From Sulfurospirillaceae bacterium (GTDB lineage Bacteria > Campylobacterota > Campylobacteria > Campylobacterales > Sulfurospirillaceae): DNA of 10,541 bases. Under the pieces are notes generated by a model that ran no database searches, was not told where the DNA came from, and was given only the letters and a program-made list of their open reading frames with translations. A program made the position numbers and the translations under genes. The DNA is taken from positions 1 through 10,541 of the forward strand of contig JAQWCT010000075.1 in assembly GCA_028705785.1 (NCBI GenBank), read 5' to 3'. Numbering within the stretch: position 1 is the stretch's first letter; each line of letters begins with the position of its first letter. Below are positions 6,973-10,541 of the stretch, in pieces.

Positions 6973-7217
6973 ACCGCTTCCTTTTGCCCGTCAGTTATCT
7001 TGCGTACCAGTCTTACTATATCTTCATCTTTAAGCGCCCCTAACATATTGAAAACCACAGGAATTGCCAATGGTGCACTACTACCAAGTCTCCACTCTTG
7101 GTAGGTACGCATTGAAATGCCAAAGTTTTCTGCCATCTTTTTTTGAGAAATCTTTTTTCCAAGATGTTCTGCTTCAATAGCATTATGCAAAAGATTAATG
7201 ATGTCGTTTGTTTTCAT
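6969..7217 (-). CDS. Small XRE-like helix-turn-helix transcriptional regulator
   Basis: An 82-residue protein on the minus strand. Residues about 22-50 (KKISQKKMAENFGISMRTYQEWRLG) fit the Cro/CI-type helix-turn-helix: a helix with Gln-Lys-Lys-Met-Ala, the turn FGIS, and a recognition helix MRTYQEWRLG. The family binds DNA operators, often its own promoter. No ligand or dimerisation domain is added, so it resembles small antitoxin-like or phage-type regulators. No Shine-Dalgarno is visible before the ATG at 7217, so expression may be leaderless or weak. It shares ATGA with the 54-codon ORF downstream and is divergent from efp. The AT-rich gap upstream has dyads that could be its operators. Confidence 0.82.
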   Translation of the reverse strand: MKTNDIINLLHNAIEAEHLGKKISQKKMAENFGISMRTYQEWRLGSSAPLAIPVVFNMLGALKDEDIVRLVRKITDGQKEAV

Positions 7218-7400
7218 TGCGAGATTGTAGTTTAAAATGTATTAAATGTAAATTAAATTGTATAAATTACACCAATAAATTTATATAATAGACAATATTT
7301 AAGTTAAAACATCTTTTTAAAAGAATTTAAATAACATAAAAACAGTCTATTTATACAATATTATGTATAAAAATGAGTGATTGTTTCTCTGAGTGATTTT
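7218..7400. promoter_or_regulatory. AT-rich divergent intergenic region with dyad repeats
   Basis: A region without genes between the HTH gene (minus) and efp (plus), strikingly rich in A and T. It holds ATTGTATAA (7257-7265) and its exact inverse TTATACAAT (7351-7359). The latter lies in the dyad TTATAC-N8-GTATAA (7351-7370). A looser dyad TGTAA-N15-TTACA begins at 7247. The minus-strand promoter of the HTH gene must lie here; TATACAAT, read on the minus strand around 7257-7264, is a possible -10. These repeats are candidate operators of the HTH protein, but AT-rich sequence gives such matches easily. Confidence 0.4.
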
Positions 7401-7403
7401 GGG

Positions 7404-7432
7404 TATAATGGCACAAATTAAAATTTAGGAGA
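7404..7432 (+). promoter_or_regulatory. Promoter and ribosome-binding site of efp
   Basis: TATAAT at 7404-7409, with an extended GGG just before it, is a perfect -10. Transcription should start near 7416. AGGAGA (7427-7432) stands 5 bases before the ATG at 7438, so the leader is only about 22 bases. Confidence 0.8.
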
Positions 7433-7437
7433 AATTA

Positions 7438-8001
7438 ATGGCCTCTATCGGAATGGGCGATTTAAAAAAAGGTTTAAAAATAGAACTCAATGGCGTTCCT
7501 TATAAAATCGTAGAATACCAACATGTCAAACCAGGTAAAGGTGCGGCATTTGTACGCTGTAAAATCAAATCTTTTGCAAACGGAAAAGTCATTGAAAAAA
7601 CTTTCCATGCAGGTGATAAATGCGAAACTCCAAATCTTGAAGATAAAGTCATGCAGTTTTTATATGATGATGGTGATTTTTTACAATTTATGGACAGCGT
7701 TAGCTACGAGCAAATTGCTCTTACGAGAGACCAAGTAGGCGATGCGGCTGATTGGATTATCGATGGTATGAATGTGGATATGCTTTTCCATAATGGCAAC
7801 CCAATTGGTGTTGATGCACCAGCAGTCGTTGAACTTAAAATCGTAGAAACACCACCAAACTTCAAAGGTGACTCACAAGGCGGCAAAAAACCAGCCAAAC
7901 TTGAGAGCGGTGCTACGGTTCAAATCCCTTTCCATGTCCTCGAAGGCGATACCATTCGTGTCGATACAGTTCGTGGCGAATACTTAGAAAAAGTAAAATA
8001 A
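7438..8001 (+). CDS. efp: Translation elongation factor P
   Basis: A 187-residue protein of the usual EF-P length. EF-P enters the ribosomal E site and speeds peptide bond formation at consecutive prolines. The N-terminal KOW-like domain (about 1-63) has the loop KPGKGAAF with Lys34 at the tip, the position that is beta-lysylated in E. coli. Two OB-fold domains follow (about 66-128 and 130-187). The C-terminal signature IPFHVLEGDTIRVDTVRGEY is intact. Lys34 is compatible with EpmA/EpmB modification, but no modifying gene is in the window. It has its own TATAAT promoter and SD and is followed 4 bases later by a DJ-1-like gene, so the two are probably one transcript. Confidence 0.98.
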   Translation: MASIGMGDLKKGLKIELNGVPYKIVEYQHVKPGKGAAFVRCKIKSFANGKVIEKTFHAGDKCETPNLEDKVMQFLYDDGDFLQFMDSVSYEQIALTRDQVGDAADWIIDGMNVDMLFHNGNPIGVDAPAVVELKIVETPPNFKGDSQGGKKPAKLESGATVQIPFHVLEGDTIRVDTVRGEYLEKVK

Positions 8002-8005
8002 CCCT

Positions 8006-8554
8006 ATGCCAAGAGTCCTCCTCCCTTTAGCCACTGGCTTTGAAGAGATTGAAGCTATCACGATAGTCGATATTTTACGACGAGCTGGTGTTGAAGTGGT
8101 GATGGGCTCACTTGAGGGCTTACATGTAAAGGGTGCGCATGGCATAGTAGTCATAGCAGACACCCTTTTGTGTGAGCTTGAAAGCAAAGACTTCGATATG
8201 ATAGTTCTCCCCGGAGGACTTCCAGGGGCGACTAATCTGGCTAAAGATACCAAAGTTTTAGCCTTGCTTCAAGACTTTGATAAAGACAAAAAACACATCG
8301 CTGCAATTTGCGCTGCCCCTTTGGCGTTAAAAAGTGCAGGTGTGCTCAAAAATCACTACACTTGTTTTCCCTCATTTGAAAAACATATCGCACATCAAGG
8401 CTATAGTGACAAATTAAGCGTTGTGTGTGATGCCAATATCACGACTTCTAAAGGACCAAGTACTGCCATGGTGTTTTCGCTTAAACTGGTTGAAATACTA
8501 TGCGGTCAAGACATGGTTCAAAAACTTCAAAAAGAGTTACTTTTAGTATCATAA
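8006..8554 (+). CDS. DJ-1/PfpI (YajL/ThiJ-like) family protein
   Basis: A 182-residue protein of the DJ-1 superfamily. The start MPRVLLPLATGFEEIEAI carries Glu16 at the place of the conserved Glu that tunes the reactive Cys. The nucleophile elbow AAICAAP has Cys102. VLPGGLPGATNL and ITTSKGPSTAM are further family landmarks. Length and pattern are closest to the YajL/DJ-1 branch, known for oxidative-stress protection and claimed deglycase or glyoxalase activity; which applies here cannot be read from sequence. It begins 4 bases after the efp stop without a clear SD, so it is probably translated by coupling. A TTACATGTAA copy (8120) codes for GLHVKG in a loop before the conserved GAHGI strand. 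Confidence 0.92.
   Translation: MPRVLLPLATGFEEIEAITIVDILRRAGVEVVMGSLEGLHVKGAHGIVVIADTLLCELESKDFDMIVLPGGLPGATNLAKDTKVLALLQDFDKDKKHIAAICAAPLALKSAGVLKNHYTCFPSFEKHIAHQGYSDKLSVVCDANITTSKGPSTAMVFSLKLVEILCGQDMVQKLQKELLLVS
8120..8129. repeat. TTACATGTAA palindrome, copy 6 (in DJ-1-like gene)
   Basis: Exact copy followed by AGG and preceded by GGC. It is read as GLHVKG in a loop between strands. Confidence 0.85.
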
Positions 8555-8611
8555 CTTCTCCATTTATTTTGAATTGAAATTATAAGATAAAGCTTTTTAG
8601 TTTTATCATTG

Positions 8612-8617
8612 TATAAT
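8612..8617 (+). promoter_or_regulatory. -10 box of the chemoreceptor gene
   Basis: TATAAT preceded by a T-rich stretch (GCTTTTTAGTTTTATCATTG), the pattern of sigma70 promoters in this phylum. Transcription would begin near 8623. This box contains the in-frame ATG at 8616, so that ATG should not be in the mRNA. Confidence 0.7.
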
Positions 8618-8642
8618 GCCAAAATTTTTCAAGGACATGGTT

Positions 8643-10256
8643 ATGACAATAACAACGATAAAAAGTAAGCTGACCTTGCTTTTGGTTATTTTAGTTTTAG
8701 GGTTTAGTGTTTTAGGCTATGAGATGCTAAAAACAGCTAATGATGGTAAAATGACAGCTATTCGATTGGCAACGATTGGTAAGCTTGAATCGCATGTGAC
8801 GGCCTGTATGATGGAACTTCGGGGATTTCAGCTTTTAGGTAATCCTGAAAAGCTAAAAGGTTTTGAAACACATTACAATGAGACTCTTGCAAATCTCGAT
8901 AGACTTTTACCCATTTTGCTTTCTTCCAAAAATCAAGAGCTTTTGAAAAAGCTTCAAATTGACATCAAAAAGTGGTATGAACTCAATATCCCACGGATTG
9001 AAATTTTAAAGAAATATGGCCTTAAAGTGAATGATCCTTTATTAGCAACAGAGCATAAAGCGGAATATGATACCCTTTCTTCTTTAACAAAGCAATCAGC
9101 GATAATGTTTGATAGTCTTGAAGATGAGATCAATGAATTTGCGCAAAGTGTTCAAGAGCGAAACTTTGAACGCTTGGATAACGATAAATTGATAGCTGAG
9201 GTAACCCTCGGTCTAGTTTCTCTTTTTACATTGATTTTTTGCATCGGCATCATGCGCTCTATCCAAGCATCGGTTTTTAAAGCTAAAGAAGGTATCGAGT
9301 ACATCCGTCAGAATAAAGCTTTACATGTAAAGCTTGAAATAGGCTCTAAAGATGAGATGAATGACATCGCACAAATGCAAAATATGCTTCTAAGTGATAT
9401 TAATACAGCAATTATCGGAGCTAAGAGCAATGCTCATGAAAATGCTTCAGTCGCCGAAGAACTCTCATCTACGAGTTTACAAATCGGTAAAAGAGCAGAA
9501 GAAGAAGCGAGTGTCGTTTTTGCCACAACCCGCGATGCTGAAGTTGTCGCAAAAGAGATTAATGAGGCGAGTATTCAGGCTCAAAAAGTTAAAGAAGTGA
9601 CAACGATGGCGCAAAAAAGTCTTTCCATCGCACAAGATTTACTTGAAGAAACTATTGCTCAGCTTAACCAAACCGCACAAGCAGAAGCTGCTATTAATGA
9701 GCGACTTAACCATCTCTCAGGAGAAGCGCAACAAGTACGAACTGTATTAGATGTTATCGGTGATATCGCAGACCAAACCAATCTTTTAGCGCTTAACGCT
9801 GCTATTGAAGCTGCCCGTGCAGGAGAGCATGGAAGAGGATTTGCCGTTGTAGCAGATGAAGTACGAAAATTGGCAGAGCGAACCCAAAAAAGTCTTGTCG
9901 ATACGAATGCTACCGTTAATGTTATCGTTCAATCCATTGGTGATATTAGTGGGGAGATGAATGGTAACGCTAAACGCATCAATGAACTGACAGAATTTTC
10001 AACCAAAGTCACAACTCAAACCAATGATGCCGTTGCTATGTTAGCACAAAGTGTTGAAGCAACCGATGAAGTCGTTGCCAAAGCCAAAGCCAATGTTATA
10101 TTAATCAAAACAGCCGTTATCGAGAAGATAAGTACAATCAACGAACTCTCCAGCTCTAATGCTAGAAGTGTTGAAGAGATAGCCGCTGCGGCTGAGCATC
10201 TCTCAAAGCTTGCAGGCACACTAAGCAACACACTTTCACAATTTAAAACCGCTTAA
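8643..10256 (+). CDS. Methyl-accepting chemotaxis protein
   Basis: A 537-residue chemoreceptor. I start it at the ATG at 8643: AAGGA (8631-8635) is 7 bases away, the in-frame ATG at 8616 lies in the promoter, and the paralogue beginning at 10401 starts at the same point. TM1 is near residues 8-27. A helical periplasmic sensor (about 28-186), probably a four-helix bundle, follows. TM2 is near 187-208, then a HAMP-like linker (about 209-262) and the signalling coiled coil. The hairpin tip from residue 377 (DQTNLLALNAAIEAARAGE, then HGRGFAVVADEVRKLAERT) is the conserved CheA/CheW contact. The protein ends SQFKTA, without a CheR/CheB tether pentapeptide. A copy of TTACATGTAA sits in the HAMP region (KALHVKLEI). 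Ligand unknown. An intrinsic terminator follows, so it is a single-gene unit. Confidence 0.95.
   Translation: MTITTIKSKLTLLLVILVLGFSVLGYEMLKTANDGKMTAIRLATIGKLESHVTACMMELRGFQLLGNPEKLKGFETHYNETLANLDRLLPILLSSKNQELLKKLQIDIKKWYELNIPRIEILKKYGLKVNDPLLATEHKAEYDTLSSLTKQSAIMFDSLEDEINEFAQSVQERNFERLDNDKLIAEVTLGLVSLFTLIFCIGIMRSIQASVFKAKEGIEYIRQNKALHVKLEIGSKDEMNDIAQMQNMLLSDINTAIIGAKSNAHENASVAEELSSTSLQIGKRAEEEASVVFATTRDAEVVAKEINEASIQAQKVKEVTTMAQKSLSIAQDLLEETIAQLNQTAQAEAAINERLNHLSGEAQQVRTVLDVIGDIADQTNLLALNAAIEAARAGEHGRGFAVVADEVRKLAERTQKSLVDTNATVNVIVQSIGDISGEMNGNAKRINELTEFSTKVTTQTNDAVAMLAQSVEATDEVVAKAKANVILIKTAVIEKISTINELSSSNARSVEEIAAAAEHLSKLAGTLSNTLSQFKTA
9321..9330. repeat. TTACATGTAA palindrome, copy 7 (in chemoreceptor gene)
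   Basis: Exact copy at the centre of a 20-bp perfect palindrome, AAGCTTTACATGTAAAGCTT (9316-9335), the longest form in the window. It is read as KALHVKLE in the HAMP connector. Confidence 0.88.
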
Positions 10257-10261
10257 ATTCC

Positions 10262-10271
10262 TTACATGTAA
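10262..10271. repeat. TTACATGTAA palindrome, copy 8 (intergenic, in terminator stem)
   Basis: Exact copy 5 bases after the chemoreceptor stop. Most of it forms the 5' arm of the terminator. The 3' arm carries the degenerate partner TTACATGTTT (10288-10297). Confidence 0.85.
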
Positions 10272-10300
10272 AGAGCCTTTGGCTCTTTACATGTTTTCTT
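10264..10300 (+). terminator. Intrinsic terminator of the chemoreceptor gene
   Basis: ACATGTAAAGAGCC (10264-10277) pairs perfectly with GGCTCTTTACATGT (10281-10294) around a TTT loop, a 14-bp stem with a GC-rich top. It is followed by TTTTCTT, a proper U-tract, 7 bases after the stop codon. Confidence 0.9.
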
Positions 10301-10338
10301 AAAAGTAAAAACACAAGAGCTTTTTTCCGTATCATTGC

Positions 10339-10352
10339 TTGATTTAAATCAT
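10339..10352 (+). promoter_or_regulatory. CRP/FNR-type operator upstream of the second chemoreceptor
   Basis: TTGATTTAAATCAT matches the FNR-family consensus TTGAT-N4-ATCAA at nine of ten fixed bases. TGATTTAAATCA (10340-10351) is a perfect 12-bp palindrome, and the pattern extends outward as GCnTGATTTAAATCAnGC. Its centre (10345.5) lies about 41.5 bases before the start expected from the -10 box at 10375, the class II activator position. Confidence 0.6.
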
Positions 10353-10374
10353 GCTTATTTTGAAAACCTTACGC

Positions 10375-10394
10375 TAGAATAAATAAAAAAGAGG
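10375..10394 (+). promoter_or_regulatory. -10 box and ribosome-binding site of the second chemoreceptor
   Basis: TAGAAT (10375-10380) is a one-mismatch -10 box, predicting a start near 10387. AAGAGG (10389-10394) is 6 bases before the ATG at 10401. A leader of only about 14 bases results. Confidence 0.6.
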
Positions 10395-10400
10395 TTTTTT

Positions 10401-10541
10401 ATGTTACCTACTACCATCAAGGGTAAATTAACGGCTTTATTGGTCGTTTTGGCTTCAGGTTTTGGTATTTTAGTTTATCAAACTATTGCGGAAGGCCATG
10501 ATGCAAAAGCAACCGCTACGCGTTTGTGGATTATAGGGCAA
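10401..10541 (+). CDS. Second methyl-accepting chemotaxis protein, 5' end only
   Basis: The first 47 codons, cut by the window edge. MLPTTIKGKLTALLVVLASG lines up without gaps with the N-terminus of the chemoreceptor at 8643 (shared TTIKxKLTxLLV, then a GF..L.Y segment and TA.RL..IG). It therefore contains TM1 and the beginning of the same type of helical sensor domain. It is almost certainly a tandem paralogue. It has its own promoter with a CRP/FNR-like site, so it is regulated separately from the first copy. Confidence 0.82.
   Translation, partial: MLPTTIKGKLTALLVVLASGFGILVYQTIAEGHDAKATATRLWIIGQ

Noticed and set aside
7984..8253. 89-codon minus-strand frame across the efp/DJ-1 junction
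   Set aside because: It is antisense to the conserved N-terminus of the DJ-1-like protein and the end of efp, low in complexity (Ser/Ile/Pro), with no SD.
1698..10271. The TTACATGTAA copies as a CRISPR array or insertion-sequence ends
   Set aside because: Spacing is irregular (321 to 2767 bases), there are no constant-length spacers, no transposase, and six copies are in intact reading frames.
1698..10271. The TTACATGTAA copies as ordinary transcription-factor operators
   Set aside because: Six of eight are deep in coding sequence and two are downstream of genes; none lies at a recognised promoter, so a classical operator role is unlikely.

Overview
The window looks like chromosomal DNA from a free-living Campylobacterota (epsilonproteobacterial) species, most likely Sulfurospirillum or a close relative. 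The reasons are the AT-rich, Lys/Ile/Leu-rich coding style, tightly packed genes, sigma70 promoters with a clear TATAAT box but no obvious -35, and tandem chemoreceptor genes. The genus is an inference from style and not from any database match.

Layout: (1) Positions 1-126 hold the last 41 codons of a gene with an ACT-like C-terminus, probably D-3-phosphoglycerate dehydrogenase. It is followed 13 bases on by a ten-helix membrane protein (140-1294). (2) Positions 1389-6781 form a compact operon for a tripartite RND efflux system: a TolC-type outer-membrane channel, a short periplasmic adaptor, and an inner-membrane pump that is split between TM6 and TM7 into two genes. The two pump genes are one base apart and in different frames, and the second has its own perfect Shine-Dalgarno sequence. 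(3) On the opposite strand (7217-6808) lie a small XRE-like DNA-binding protein and a previously easy-to-miss 54-codon basic ORF. They overlap by ATGA and converge on the RND operon at a strong stem-loop. (4) An AT-rich divergent intergenic region leads into efp (translation elongation factor P) and a DJ-1/YajL-type gene, apparently co-transcribed. (5) A complete methyl-accepting chemotaxis protein gene ends in a clear intrinsic terminator. It is followed by a second, paralogous chemoreceptor that runs off the window and has a CRP/FNR-type operator placed at about -41.5.

The most unusual signal is not a gene. The 10-bp palindrome TTACATGTAA occurs eight times without mismatch in 10.5 kb, where roughly 0.03 would be expected by chance. 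Six copies are inside genes and are always read as Leu-His-Val. They sit in what look like variable loops of unrelated proteins. The two intergenic copies both sit at the edge of stem-loops just downstream of a stop codon. This resembles highly iterated palindromes such as cyanobacterial HIP1, or uptake-sequence-like repeats at terminators. I know of no description of this motif, but I could not search for one.

No rRNA, tRNA, CRISPR array, insertion sequence or integrase is visible.
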